In this document: piece after piece, positions 8,107 through 16,781 of the stretch
Layout of the letters: the number at the start of each line of letters is the position of its first letter
How positions within the stretch are numbered: the first letter of the stretch is position 1
Source: an uncultured Bacteroidia bacterium
Lineage (GTDB): Bacteria; Bacteroidota; Bacteroidia; Bacteroidales; UBA932
Direction: 5' to 3'
DNA length: 63,460 bases
Assembly (NCBI GenBank): GCA_902801885.1
Contig: CADCJX010000013.1
Coordinates: 1-63,460, forward strand
Program-made: the position numbers and the translations under genes
The notes under the pieces: model-generated
What the model was told of the DNA's origin: nothing
The model's database searches: none
The model's input: only the letters and a program-made list of their open reading frames with translations

Positions 8107-8694
8107 ATGGTTTATCAGTTCAGAGTCACACTTGCAGGAATCAAAGGATTCTTCAGGGTTTACCAGATGGACGGCAGCACTACCCTCTACTCTTTCCACA
8201 AGCAGATGCGTGCCGACATGGAGTTTCCACAGGACCAGCTAATTATGTTCAAGGCTCTTTCGGCCGACGGAAACGTGGTTGCACGTTACGGCCTGTTCGA
8301 CCTCGGAGCGGGGACAGTTGACAAGGTCACGGTCCAGGATGCCGTCGAAGCTGGAGTTTCCTCATTCATATATTTCTACGACGTTCCCAACAAGAAGAGC
8401 GTCATCATTACCTTCGAGGGTATCGAGGATAGGCCGGGGACCGCTCCTGCGGTCATCGAGTCCAAAGGCCCCAACCCCATCGAGTTCGAGAACGGCTATG
8501 TAGCCTTCGAGGACCTTCCCGATTCCCAGCGTCATCTCCCCGGACAGAAACCGGACTGGGGAGCGGCGATCGGTACAGCTTCTTCCGACAGTGCCGACGG
8601 CGACGATGATGACCAGGATGATGACGAGGAAGAAGAGGATGACGACGAGGACGGAAAGATAGTTTTCGACGGTACTGAAGATCTCGACTTCTAG
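8107..8694 (+). CDS. Plasmid pRiA4b ORF-3-like protein with acidic tail
   Basis: 195 residues. I use the ATG at 8107 (MVYQFRVTLAG); a TTG at 8098 would sit on the predicted transcription start. The first ~110 residues form the pRiA4b ORF-3-like (IS1096 TnpR-like) domain, seen here in FRVTLAGIKGFFRVYQM and FYDVPNKKSVIITFEGI. Residues ~165-185 are almost all Asp and Glu. Such proteins with acidic tails are common in Bacteroidales chromosomes and are often next to miaA, as here (4 bases apart). Despite the family name there is no sign of a transposon. Function is unknown. Confidence 0.85.
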   Translation: MVYQFRVTLAGIKGFFRVYQMDGSTTLYSFHKQMRADMEFPQDQLIMFKALSADGNVVARYGLFDLGAGTVDKVTVQDAVEAGVSSFIYFYDVPNKKSVIITFEGIEDRPGTAPAVIESKGPNPIEFENGYVAFEDLPDSQRHLPGQKPDWGAAIGTASSDSADGDDDDQDDDEEEEDDDEDGKIVFDGTEDLDF

Positions 8695-8697
8695 ATC

Positions 8698-9558
8698 ATG
8701 CCCCGCCGGCTCGAAATAATCCTTGGGCCGACTGCTGTAGGAAAGACTGACTACAGCATCTGCAGAGCCTTGGAATATGGCTCGCCGGTGATCTCATGCG
8801 ATTCGAGGCAGATCTATAAGGAAATGACGATAGGGACTGCAGTCCCGGATGCTTCACAGCTTGCAGCCGTGAAGCATTACTTCATCCAGACCATACCTGT
8901 AACCAGCGCCTATACTGCCGGAGACTACGAGCAGGACGCCCTTGCATTGATCAGAGACCTGTTCAACCAAGGTCACGAAACCCTTGTGATGACTGGTGGT
9001 TCGATGTTCTACATAGATGCCGTCTGCAACGGACTTGACGACCTCCCCGACGGGGACCGGGAAGTACGGGACCAGCTTTGGAAACGCCTCGAAGAGGAGG
9101 GCATCGAAAGCCTTGCCGGCGAACTCAAGGCAAGGGATCCGGAGACATATTCATCAATCGACACGCGCAACAGCCAGAGGGTCATACGTGCCCTTGAGGT
9201 TTATCAGGTCTCGGGTCAGCCTCTGTCCTCATTCAAGACGGGGAGACGGAAGAAAAGGGATTTCGAGATAGTGAAAATCGGCCTTGAACGCCCCAGGGAA
9301 GAACTGTATGAACGGATAGACCGTAGGGTGCTCGCAATGATGGACGCCGGATTGGTGGAGGAAGTCCGGTCCCTGCTTCCCTACCGCAGCTGCCAGGCCC
9401 TCCAGACTGTCGGCTACAAGGAAATCTTTGAATATCTTGACGGCAAGATTCCCCTCTCCGAGGCAATCCGCCTCATACAAAGAAACACGCGCCACTATGC
9501 CAAGAAACAACTGACATGGTGGCGGCGTGATCAAACAATCGAATGGGTCAGCCTTTAG
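8698..9558 (+). CDS. miaA: tRNA dimethylallyltransferase
   Basis: 286 residues, slightly shorter than the usual ~300. It transfers a dimethylallyl group to A37 of tRNAs that read codons starting with U. The P-loop LGPTAVGKTDYSI, the DSRQIYKEMTIGTA segment, the GGSMFYIDA loop and the basic RNTRHYAKKQLTWWRR near the end are all present. It follows the pRiA4b-like gene by 3 bases, so both use the promoter at 8058. Its TAG stop overlaps the TAA stop of the convergent DUF3127 gene by three bases, so the two coding regions share 4 bp. Confidence 0.96.
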   Translation: MPRRLEIILGPTAVGKTDYSICRALEYGSPVISCDSRQIYKEMTIGTAVPDASQLAAVKHYFIQTIPVTSAYTAGDYEQDALALIRDLFNQGHETLVMTGGSMFYIDAVCNGLDDLPDGDREVRDQLWKRLEEEGIESLAGELKARDPETYSSIDTRNSQRVIRALEVYQVSGQPLSSFKTGRRKKRDFEIVKIGLERPREELYERIDRRVLAMMDAGLVEEVRSLLPYRSCQALQTVGYKEIFEYLDGKIPLSEAIRLIQRNTRHYAKKQLTWWRRDQTIEWVSL

Positions 9559-9947
9559 AACGGAAGGTCGTTGGAATCGTCCTCGGCAGGCATGTCGTCA
9601 ATTGACGGAGCCGGTGCCTGAGGTGCCTGAGGTGCGGAATACGGCTGAGGCTGAGATGCCGCCTGGCCGGCAGGGCTAAGGCGCCATACTCGTACATCAT
9701 TATACCAGCGGCCGTTATATTCCCTGGCCCTGAGGTTGAAAGAGACTTTCACCTCGTCTCCGACCTGGAACCTGTCCAACTCGGCAACCTTGTCGGTGCC
9801 GAAGGAAGTGAAACAGACCTGAGCCGGGAAGGATCCGTCCTGATATTCAAGGATGAAATCCTGCTTGGTCCATGCTCCCCTGGTACTCTGGCCGTTCTGT
9901 TTGGGGAACTTCTGGGAGATCCTGCCCTCTATTTCAAGTGCTGCCAT
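9555..9947 (-). CDS. DUF3127 domain protein
   Basis: 130 residues. The first ~95 residues form one small domain (LEIEGRISQKFP, RGAWTKQDFILEYQDG, VGDEVKVSFNLRAREYNGRW) that fits DUF3127, an OB-fold-like domain restricted largely to Bacteroidota. A Pro/Ala/Gln-rich linker follows, then an acidic tail ending in DDSNDLPF, which resembles the C-terminal tip of single-strand-binding proteins. The function is not known; the tail suggests binding to a partner in DNA metabolism, which is inference. It starts 6 bases after the FKBP gene and is probably cotranscribed with it. Confidence 0.88.
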   Translation of the reverse strand: MAALEIEGRISQKFPKQNGQSTRGAWTKQDFILEYQDGSFPAQVCFTSFGTDKVAELDRFQVGDEVKVSFNLRAREYNGRWYNDVRVWRLSPAGQAASQPQPYSAPQAPQAPAPSIDDMPAEDDSNDLPF

Positions 9948-9953
9948 CGTGGA

Positions 9954-10751
9954 TTACTCAACAGGGACGAAACGCTTGATGGAATCGAGCTGAATGTCGA
10001 ACACCAGCGGAGTGTTGGGCTCGATGGCGTTGGAACCACGCTCACCGTAACCAAGCTCTGCAGGAACATAAAGGGTAGCCTTACCACCTTTGCCGATAAG
10101 CTGGAGACCCTCGGTCCATCCGGGGATGACCCTGTCGAGAGTCAGCTTAACTGAAGGCTGGTCTTCAGTAACTTCCTCGATGACAGAACCGTCCTTGAGG
10201 GAAAGCTTGTAGTGTACAAAGACAGTGTCCTGTGCTCCGGGTTTCTCGTTCTCATCGCCTGCCTCCTTGATAAGATAGGCAAGTCCGGAAGGAGAAGACT
10301 GGACGCCTGCCTTCTTCTTGACCTCGTCGAAGAACTTGGCCTGGGCTTCCTTGTTGACAGCTGCAGTGTAGGCGTTCCTCTTCTCGATGAAAGCCTGCAG
10401 GATGTTGTTCATCTCCTCAGGATTGACCTTGAACTGCTTTACGAAATCAGGGCTGGTCTGGTTGCCCTTTGCGTTGATGAAATCATTGATACCCTTCTTG
10501 ATCTCATTGTAATTGAGGTCTCCAAGGTTGTAACCCTTTATGAAAGAGCCGAAGTTGATTCCGACAAGATAGCTGACGGTGTCTATTTCGGATTTGGAAG
10601 GGAGGAGTCCCTTTGCTGAAACAACATTCTCTACGACTGGAGCGACAGCTGTACTGTCGGCACCGGCGCCATTTCCTGCCGGCTTGTTGGAACTGCATGC
10701 TACGGCTGCGAGGAGCATTGCCGAGGCTGCAAACAGATTGATTGTCTTCAT
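9954..10751 (-). CDS. FKBP-type peptidyl-prolyl isomerase, Mip-like lipoprotein
   Basis: 265 residues. A lipoprotein signal (MKTINLFAASAMLLAAVAC) places it in the envelope. Residues ~50-155 are helical, like the dimerisation domain of Mip/FkpA, and the FKBP domain follows (DTVFVHYKLSLKDGSVIE, VIPGWTEGLQLIGKGGKATLYVPAELGYGERG). It should catalyse cis-trans isomerisation of prolyl bonds and help fold exported proteins. The conserved GW and YG positions of active FKBPs are kept. The 163 bases between it and recQ form a divergent promoter region. Confidence 0.93.
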   Translation of the reverse strand: MKTINLFAASAMLLAAVACSSNKPAGNGAGADSTAVAPVVENVVSAKGLLPSKSEIDTVSYLVGINFGSFIKGYNLGDLNYNEIKKGINDFINAKGNQTSPDFVKQFKVNPEEMNNILQAFIEKRNAYTAAVNKEAQAKFFDEVKKKAGVQSSPSGLAYLIKEAGDENEKPGAQDTVFVHYKLSLKDGSVIEEVTEDQPSVKLTLDRVIPGWTEGLQLIGKGGKATLYVPAELGYGERGSNAIEPNTPLVFDIQLDSIKRFVPVE

Positions 10752-10863
10752 AATTATAACATTTTACTTGTATTCAATCACTTTCAAGCATAGCTGAATG
10801 CTTGTAAGTCAAGCGCAAATATCGCAAAAAATATTCAGATTGAGATTTTTTAAATCCATTTAG

Positions 10864-10895
10864 TTTGCTTATACGGATTTTTATGACTAAATTTC
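10864..10895 (+). promoter_or_regulatory. Promoter of recQ
   Basis: TTTG (10864-10867), 20 bases, TAAATTTC (10888-10895), one base off the Bacteroidota pattern. The start would lie near 10902, 13 bases before the ATG. Confidence 0.6.
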
Positions 10896-10914
10896 AAGAT
10901 AAATAATACCAATC

Positions 10915-13125
10915 ATGGAGATAGATTCCACCGTCCTCAACTCCAAACTGAAAGAATTCTTCGGATTTGACTCCTTCAAGGGGGATCAAGAAGCCATTAT
11001 CCGCAACCTTCTGGAAGGGAAAGACACGTTTGTGCTCATGCCCACAGGCGGTGGAAAGTCTCTTTGCTTCCAGCTGCCAGCCCTCGTCATGCCCGGTACC
11101 GCGATCGTCATCTCCCCCTTGATCGCACTGATGAAGAACCAGGTCGACGTGATCAGGGGATTCGTGGAAGAGCAGAACGGAATAGCCCACTTCCTCAATT
11201 CATCCCTTGGCAAGGCCCAGATCCAGGAGGTCCGGAAGGACGTGCTCTCAGGAGTCACAAAGCTTCTGTACGTTGCCCCTGAATCCCTCACCAAGGAAGA
11301 AAATGTCGATCTCCTGAGAGAGGTCAACATCTCCTTCTACGCCATAGACGAGGCTCATTGCATCTCAGAGTGGGGTCACGATTTCAGGCCGGAATACAGG
11401 CGGATAAGGAGCATGATCCAGAGCATAGGCAAGGCTCCGGTCATAGCCCTCACTGCCACAGCCACACCTAAGGTACAGAACGACATCCAGAAGAATCTGG
11501 GGATCATGGATGCCACCGTCTTCAAGTCGTCCTTCAACAGGCCGAACCTGTACTATGAAGTCAGGGACAAGGTGGATCCGGAAAAGGACGTCATACGTTA
11601 CATAAAGCAGAATCCCGGGAAGTCCGGCATCATCTACTGCCTAAGTCGTAAAAGAGTGGAGGAGATGGCCAACCTGCTGACAATAAACGGGATCAAGGCT
11701 CTCCCCTATCATGCCGGACTGGACGCCAAGACCAGGGCGGAGAACCAGGACCGCTTCCTGATGGAAGATGTAGACGTCATTGTCGCCACCATAGCCTTCG
11801 GAATGGGGATAGACAAGCCTGACGTAAGGTTCGTAATCCATTTCGATATTCCCAAGAGCATCGAGGGATATTACCAGGAGACCGGAAGGGCAGGCAGGGA
11901 CGGTGAACCGTCCGACTGCATCACCTTCTACAGCTACAAGGACATCCAGAAACTGGAGAAATTCATGCTTGGGAAGCCCATCTCCGAACAGGAGATCGGA
12001 CGTCAGCTCCTCATGGAGACGGTAGCCTATGCCGAGACCAACCAGTGCCGCAGGAAGATGCTCCTGAATTATTTCGGGGAGGACTATCCCAAGGACAACT
12101 GCGGAGTCTGCGACAACTGCATCAATCCCAAGCCCACCTTTGACGGCAGGAAGGAAATGTGCCTGGTGATCAGGCTGATCAAGTCCCTCCCGGAACATTT
12201 CAAGATAGAGCACCTGGCACTTATCCTTTCTGGAAAGTCCAATGCGATGGTGAAGTCCTACAAGCACGACACCTTGCCTCTGTTCGGCTCAGGCAGCAAC
12301 CACAGCGAGAAATTCTGGAGTTCAGTGATCCACCAGGGACTTCAGATCCATCTGCTTGAGAAGGAGATAGAGACCTACGGCCTGATCTATGTGACCGCAA
12401 AGGGAGAGACGTTCTTCGCCAACCCTTACGAAATCCGCCTGGTCGAAGACAGGATCTTCCTTGGGAAGGACTATGTCGACGATGATGACGAAGACGCGGT
12501 GAAGGACCGTACCGCCCAGAAAGGTGGCGGTGGTGACCAGACTCTCCTGTCAATGCTTAAAGGGCTCCGGAAGGACATGGGCAAGAGACTGAAGTTGCAG
12601 CCATGGATCATTTTCGGCGATCCAGCCCTCGAAGACATGTCCATCCTCTATCCAATCACCTTCGAGGAGCTCCATGCCTGCCAGGGCGTCGGAGAAGGCA
12701 AGGCCAGGAAGTACGGCCGCGAATTCATCGAACTCATCAAGAACTATGTAGAAGAGAACGACATCATACGGCCAAATGATTTCGTGGTCAAATCCGCTCC
12801 TACCAGGTCATCCGACAAGATCTACATCATCCAGAGCGTGGACCGGAAACTGCCCCTGGAGGACATAGCCCAGGCTAAAGGCCTTGAAATGGACGAACTG
12901 CTCACGGAAATAGAAGCCATTGTCTCAACCGGGACCAAACTGGATATCAACTACTACATCCGCCAGATGGTGGATGACGACATAGTAGACGAAATCTTTG
13001 ATTATTTCAGAAACGAAGCAACTTCAGACTCCTTGGAAGAAGCCAAGGAAGAACTGGGTGCCGATTACGACGACCTTGAGATACGTCTGGTCAGGATTAA
13101 ATTCCTTTGCGAAGTCGCCTCTTAG
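10915..13125 (+). CDS. recQ: ATP-dependent DNA helicase RecQ
   Basis: 736 residues, longer than E. coli RecQ (~610). It unwinds DNA 3' to 5' in recombination and repair. Helicase domains: FKGDQEAIIRNLL, Walker A MPTGGGKSLCFQLPA, DEAHCISEWGHDFRPEY, LTATATP, and motif VI around QETGRAGRDGEPS. A zinc site follows (CRRKMLLNYFGE, CGVCDNC), then a winged-helix RQC region with FFANPYEIRLVED, an HRDC-like domain (LYPITFEELHACQGVGEGKARKYG) and a C-terminal extension of ~130 residues that is usual for Bacteroidota RecQ. The stop overlaps the stop of the convergent PHP gene by 4 bases. Confidence 0.96.
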   Translation: MEIDSTVLNSKLKEFFGFDSFKGDQEAIIRNLLEGKDTFVLMPTGGGKSLCFQLPALVMPGTAIVISPLIALMKNQVDVIRGFVEEQNGIAHFLNSSLGKAQIQEVRKDVLSGVTKLLYVAPESLTKEENVDLLREVNISFYAIDEAHCISEWGHDFRPEYRRIRSMIQSIGKAPVIALTATATPKVQNDIQKNLGIMDATVFKSSFNRPNLYYEVRDKVDPEKDVIRYIKQNPGKSGIIYCLSRKRVEEMANLLTINGIKALPYHAGLDAKTRAENQDRFLMEDVDVIVATIAFGMGIDKPDVRFVIHFDIPKSIEGYYQETGRAGRDGEPSDCITFYSYKDIQKLEKFMLGKPISEQEIGRQLLMETVAYAETNQCRRKMLLNYFGEDYPKDNCGVCDNCINPKPTFDGRKEMCLVIRLIKSLPEHFKIEHLALILSGKSNAMVKSYKHDTLPLFGSGSNHSEKFWSSVIHQGLQIHLLEKEIETYGLIYVTAKGETFFANPYEIRLVEDRIFLGKDYVDDDDEDAVKDRTAQKGGGGDQTLLSMLKGLRKDMGKRLKLQPWIIFGDPALEDMSILYPITFEELHACQGVGEGKARKYGREFIELIKNYVEENDIIRPNDFVVKSAPTRSSDKIYIIQSVDRKLPLEDIAQAKGLEMDELLTEIEAIVSTGTKLDINYYIRQMVDDDIVDEIFDYFRNEATSDSLEEAKEELGADYDDLEIRLVRIKFLCEVAS

Positions 13126-13973
13126 ATAGTGACCATCTTCAGCTTGCGGCCTTCGAAATGGCCCAGGCGCCGGAATCCGAACATCTTTATGTACTGGGCG
13201 AAATAGTCAAACTTCGCTCCAACTTGTTCGGCCTTGTGTGAATCGGATCCGAGGCAGATGACCTCTCCCCCTAATTCCATGTAGCGGATCAGGATGTCAC
13301 GGTCCAGCTGAGGGGTCCTGAGCCCATAAGCCCTATAGGTCTTGGTGTTGATTTCCAGACCTTTCCCGTTTTCGATCAGATATTTGAGGATCTCATCGAT
13401 CAGGCCAGGGAAATCCCTGTAGAGGATGCTTTCCTTGGGATATGGAGCATAACGGACGATGTAATCGAAATGCCCCATTACATCAAAGTCCTCCAGACGC
13501 TTCATCTCCCTCAGCAAGGTCTCGAGATAACGTCCGTAAGCCTCTTTCCAGTTCTTTCCTTTATAATAAGGTCCGAAATATGGGTCCGTGTCCTCAAGAT
13601 AATGCACCGAAGCAATGACCTGGTCGAAATGCTGCGCGGCCAGGAGGTTGCGGTTAAGTTCCCTGCTGTGCTCGTCAAGACCGACTTCTATTCCTTTCAG
13701 AACCTTGAATTTCTTTGCAGCAGCCCTCCCGAAAGCACCTTCAGCCACCATGGCGCTGACACGGTCGATCTCAGCCTGCTGGGCTCCTACATCGAAGACT
13801 TCGCAGACAATAGGCTCGAACTGTGCTTTCATTTCCGGGACATAATAATCACAGTGGTCGGTAAAACATATTCCTCCGAAACCTTTATCCACTGCGGCTC
13901 TTACACTTTTCTCTACGGTTGTTGCCCCTCCGTCAAACGAGAACTGGCTGTGATTGTGAGTGTCGAAAAACAT
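13122..13973 (-). CDS. PHP-domain phosphatase, HisJ (histidinol-phosphatase) type
   Basis: 283 residues from the ATG at 13973 (MFFDTHNHSQFSFDGG); the frame is open further upstream but that part is AT-rich and does not read like protein. Metal-binding motifs of the PHP family are present in order: DTHNHSQFSFDG, GICFTDHCDYY, KGIEVGLDEHSRE, IASVHYLEDTDPYFG, GHFDYIVRYAPY and CLGSDSHKAEQVG. The arrangement matches HisK/HisJ histidinol-phosphate phosphatases. No other his gene is nearby, so histidine synthesis is likely but not proved; other phosphate esters are possible substrates. Confidence 0.85.
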   Translation of the reverse strand: MFFDTHNHSQFSFDGGATTVEKSVRAAVDKGFGGICFTDHCDYYVPEMKAQFEPIVCEVFDVGAQQAEIDRVSAMVAEGAFGRAAAKKFKVLKGIEVGLDEHSRELNRNLLAAQHFDQVIASVHYLEDTDPYFGPYYKGKNWKEAYGRYLETLLREMKRLEDFDVMGHFDYIVRYAPYPKESILYRDFPGLIDEILKYLIENGKGLEINTKTYRAYGLRTPQLDRDILIRYMELGGEVICLGSDSHKAEQVGAKFDYFAQYIKMFGFRRLGHFEGRKLKMVTI

Positions 13974-13974
13974 A

Positions 13975-14005
13975 TTTACGAATATAGCAATTTTTATTAA
14001 ATTTG
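13975..14005 (+). promoter_or_regulatory. Promoter of the DUF308-dnaG pair
   Basis: TTTA (13975-13978), 19 bases, then a perfect TAAATTTG (13998-14005). The start would be near 14012, 17 bases before the ATG at 14029. Confidence 0.6.
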
Positions 14006-14028
14006 TAATTCTAACAGTCAAATCTGAA

Positions 14029-14694
14029 ATGTTCACAATAGGTTACAAAACTAAGTTTGACAGCATCACAAGGGCTATAGCTGCCATTGGTATAGGTATA
14101 GTCATGATCTTTGGCAGCAACGCCCCGACCCTGGTCGTCAAGATCATTGCCATCCTGCTCATAGCTGCCGGACTGGCTTCACTTGTTTACGGAATTATCA
14201 AGAGGAAGGAGCAGGGTATGTACCAGCTCCTGATCGTCAATGCAGGTCTGGACCTTATCCTTGGTCTGCTCCTGTTTTTCAACCCCCAGTGGATCGCTGG
14301 GTTCATCGTCTACCTGATAGGCATGGTCCTCATCCTGTTCGGCGCCCTTCAGCTCATCGTGCTGGCCGGAGCCATGTCCCTGCTCGGAGCAGGCTTTTCT
14401 TCACTGATCCTCTCGATCTGCGCAATCGCAGGTGGAGCTTTCCTGCTTTTCAATCCTTTCACCATCAACGTGATGAGCATAATTGCAGGCTGCTTCCTCA
14501 CCATCTATGGAATCTCCGAACTGATCTCGACATGGAGGGTTTGCAGGGCCAGGGAAGAATACGAGATCCGCAGGAACCCTGCGCCATCGAGCACGGCTTC
14601 TCCTGAGACCGGGAAGATTGACGCTTCAGGCATTGCGGATGCCCGTGAGGTTGAATATGAAAGGATTGACGATCCGGACGACCTCGACGAATAA
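14029..14694 (+). CDS. DUF308 (HdeD-like) membrane protein
   Basis: 221 residues from the ATG at 14029, which lies below a matching promoter. Six hydrophobic segments fill residues ~15-165, in three hairpins of the DUF308 type (AIAAIGIGIVMIFGSNAP, LIVNAGLDLILGLLLFFNP, MSIIAGCFLTIYGISELIS). The last ~50 residues are a charged cytoplasmic tail with no domain that I recognise. HdeD of E. coli is tied to acid resistance, but the function of the wider family is unknown. dnaG follows after 3 bases, so the two are cotranscribed. Confidence 0.85.
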   Translation: MFTIGYKTKFDSITRAIAAIGIGIVMIFGSNAPTLVVKIIAILLIAAGLASLVYGIIKRKEQGMYQLLIVNAGLDLILGLLLFFNPQWIAGFIVYLIGMVLILFGALQLIVLAGAMSLLGAGFSSLILSICAIAGGAFLLFNPFTINVMSIIAGCFLTIYGISELISTWRVCRAREEYEIRRNPAPSSTASPETGKIDASGIADAREVEYERIDDPDDLDE

Positions 14695-14697
14695 ACC

Positions 14698-16779
14698 ATG
14701 ATCCCCCAGGAAACCGTACAGAAGATCCTCGATACCGCCCAGATCGAAGAGGTGGTAGGCGACTTCGTGTCCCTCAGGAAGCGAGGGGCCGAATGGTGGG
14801 GATGCTGTCCTTTCCACAATGAAAAGACACCTTCGTTTCACGTCGTTCCAGCCAAGGGTATATACTACTGCTTCGGCTGCCACAAGGGTGGCTCGGCCGT
14901 AGGCTTCGTCATGGAGCATGAACACATGTCCTACCCGGACGCCCTGCGGTACCTCGCCAAGAAGTACAACATCGAAGTTGTCGAAGAGGAAGAAAGTGCA
15001 GAGGACATCGCTGCCCGACAGCGGAACGAGAGCCTGATCCTGGTCTCCGAATATGCAGGGAACTTCTTCAGGGAACAGCTTAAATCCGGCGAAGGCAAGG
15101 CAGTGGGTCTTAACTATTTCCACACCCGCGGCCTGGAAGATGCGACCATAGAGAAATACGGACTGGGCTGGGCCCCTTCTGACAGGCATTCCTTTACCGA
15201 TGCTGCCAAGGAGAAGGGTTTCAAGGATGAATATCTCCTCGAGACAGGTCTCTGTGCGCAATATGACGGGAGCGAAAACCTTCACGACAGGTTCGTAGAG
15301 AGGGTCATCTTCCCCATCCACTCTGTGAGCGGCAGGGTGATTGCTTTCGGAGCAAGGACCCTGAAATCCAAGGAAGACGGGAAGCCCTACGCAAAGTACG
15401 TCAATTCGAAAGAAAGCTCCATCTATGTCAAGAACCAGTCCCTTTACGGAATCTGGTTCGCAAAGACAGAGATGGCCAAGAAGGATAAGTGCTATCTCGT
15501 CGAAGGCTATCTGGACGTCCTGTCGATGCACCAGCTGGGCATTACCAATGTGGTAGCCTCCAGCGGCACGGCATTGACTGAAGGCCAGATCAGGTTGATC
15601 GGCCGCTTCACCAGGAACGTCACCATCATGTATGACGGCGACCCAGCAGGAGTCAAGGCCGCACTCAGGGGAATAGACATGTTCCTTAGGCAGGGTATGG
15701 ATGTCAAGGTGGTCCTCCTTCCGGACGGAGACGATCCGGATTCATATTCAAGGAAGCATACCCTTGAAGAAGTCGAGGACTTCCTCTCCGGTGCCGAGCA
15801 GGATTTCGTGGATTTCAAGAGCTCGCTCCTTATGGAAGATGCGGCTGGAGATCCGCTGAAAAGGGCTGCCGTGATAAATGACATCGCCGACACGGTGGCT
15901 GACATTCCCGACGCTGTCAAGAGAGAGACTTACATCGACTTCCTGAGCCGGAAGTTCGACATCCGGCGCGATGCCTTGGAGGAACGTGTCGGCTCCACAA
16001 GGTCTAAAAACATCATCGCAGAACGTAAGGCGGCTGAACGTCGTTCGGTCGATGTCAACGTCGGACCTGATGGCGGAGTTAACGCCGGATTGCCGTCCGG
16101 GCTCGGCCGAGTCCATCCTCGCTCCGCTGCGGCTGAGTACGGCCTAAGCCCGGCGGCAACTCCGGCCGAAAATTCGACTGTAGACAATAGTCTGTCGAGG
16201 TTAGAAGAGAACAGAATCATGGCCAAGGCCGAGCGCGACCTCCTCAACTTCATCCTTACCTACGGCACCACAACGCTTGAATTCCAGAGCGATTCAGACT
16301 TCTACACAGAAACTGAAGAAGATAGGGAGACAGTCTTTGACTTCATCGACCAGGCCCTGGCCGGAGACGAAGCCGGTTTCGCCAACTCAGCCTACCGCAA
16401 GACTTACGAAGCATATTCACAAGGCTACTACGACGGCTTCTCACAGGACGAGATAGTCAAGCACATGCTGGACGGAGCGGACAGGACCGTGGCCTACGTG
16501 ACCGCTCAGCTCTCGACCGACGAGCAATACGATCTCTCCATAAAGAACCTGCGTGACGCCATGATGTCCAAGGGATCGTGGCTCACCAAATATGTTCCGA
16601 AAGCGATCCTGGTGTTCCAGGCCTGCCGCCTTGAGGATCAGGAGTATTCCCTGAAGGAAGAACTGAGGAAGGCCCAGACCGTTTCAGACGCAGACAGTGA
16701 ACTCCGGATCATGCAGGACCTTGTCTGCATCCGAAAGGCCATCAAGACCGTCAAGGTCCGCCTTGGCCGTGAGAAGTAG
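14698..16779 (+). CDS. dnaG: DNA primase DnaG
   Basis: 693 residues. It makes RNA primers at the replication fork. The N-terminal zinc domain (CCPFHNEKTPSFHV, YCFGCHKGGSAV) is followed by the RNA polymerase/Toprim core (FPIHSVSGRVIAFGARTL, LVEGYLDVLSMHQLG, MYDGDPAGVKAALRG) and the C-terminal helicase-binding region. Residues ~460-490, between core and C-terminal domain, are encoded by a palindromic repeat that keeps the frame open; the same repeat family is found in metG. Without that insertion the length is normal. The stop codon lies 2 bases from the end of the convergent gene. Confidence 0.97.
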   Translation: MIPQETVQKILDTAQIEEVVGDFVSLRKRGAEWWGCCPFHNEKTPSFHVVPAKGIYYCFGCHKGGSAVGFVMEHEHMSYPDALRYLAKKYNIEVVEEEESAEDIAARQRNESLILVSEYAGNFFREQLKSGEGKAVGLNYFHTRGLEDATIEKYGLGWAPSDRHSFTDAAKEKGFKDEYLLETGLCAQYDGSENLHDRFVERVIFPIHSVSGRVIAFGARTLKSKEDGKPYAKYVNSKESSIYVKNQSLYGIWFAKTEMAKKDKCYLVEGYLDVLSMHQLGITNVVASSGTALTEGQIRLIGRFTRNVTIMYDGDPAGVKAALRGIDMFLRQGMDVKVVLLPDGDDPDSYSRKHTLEEVEDFLSGAEQDFVDFKSSLLMEDAAGDPLKRAAVINDIADTVADIPDAVKRETYIDFLSRKFDIRRDALEERVGSTRSKNIIAERKAAERRSVDVNVGPDGGVNAGLPSGLGRVHPRSAAAEYGLSPAATPAENSTVDNSLSRLEENRIMAKAERDLLNFILTYGTTTLEFQSDSDFYTETEEDRETVFDFIDQALAGDEAGFANSAYRKTYEAYSQGYYDGFSQDEIVKHMLDGADRTVAYVTAQLSTDEQYDLSIKNLRDAMMSKGSWLTKYVPKAILVFQACRLEDQEYSLKEELRKAQTVSDADSELRIMQDLVCIRKAIKTVKVRLGREK
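16084..16166. repeat. In-frame palindromic repeat inside dnaG
   Basis: The left arm (16084-16109, starting GCCGGATTGCCGTCCGGGCT) and right arm (16140-16166, ending CCCGGCGGCAACTCCGGC) are imperfect inverted copies around ~30 bases. The right arm shares CCCGGCGGCAACTCC with the repeat in metG. It encodes an Ala/Gly/Pro-rich segment ending in GLSPAATPAE, located in the linker before the helicase-binding domain. Confidence 0.8.
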
Positions 16780-16781
16780 CG

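Noticed and set aside
16021-16200. A frameshift or assembly error in dnaG
   Set aside because: The frame is intact on both sides and the same repeat family occurs in metG, so an in-frame insertion explains the odd peptide.
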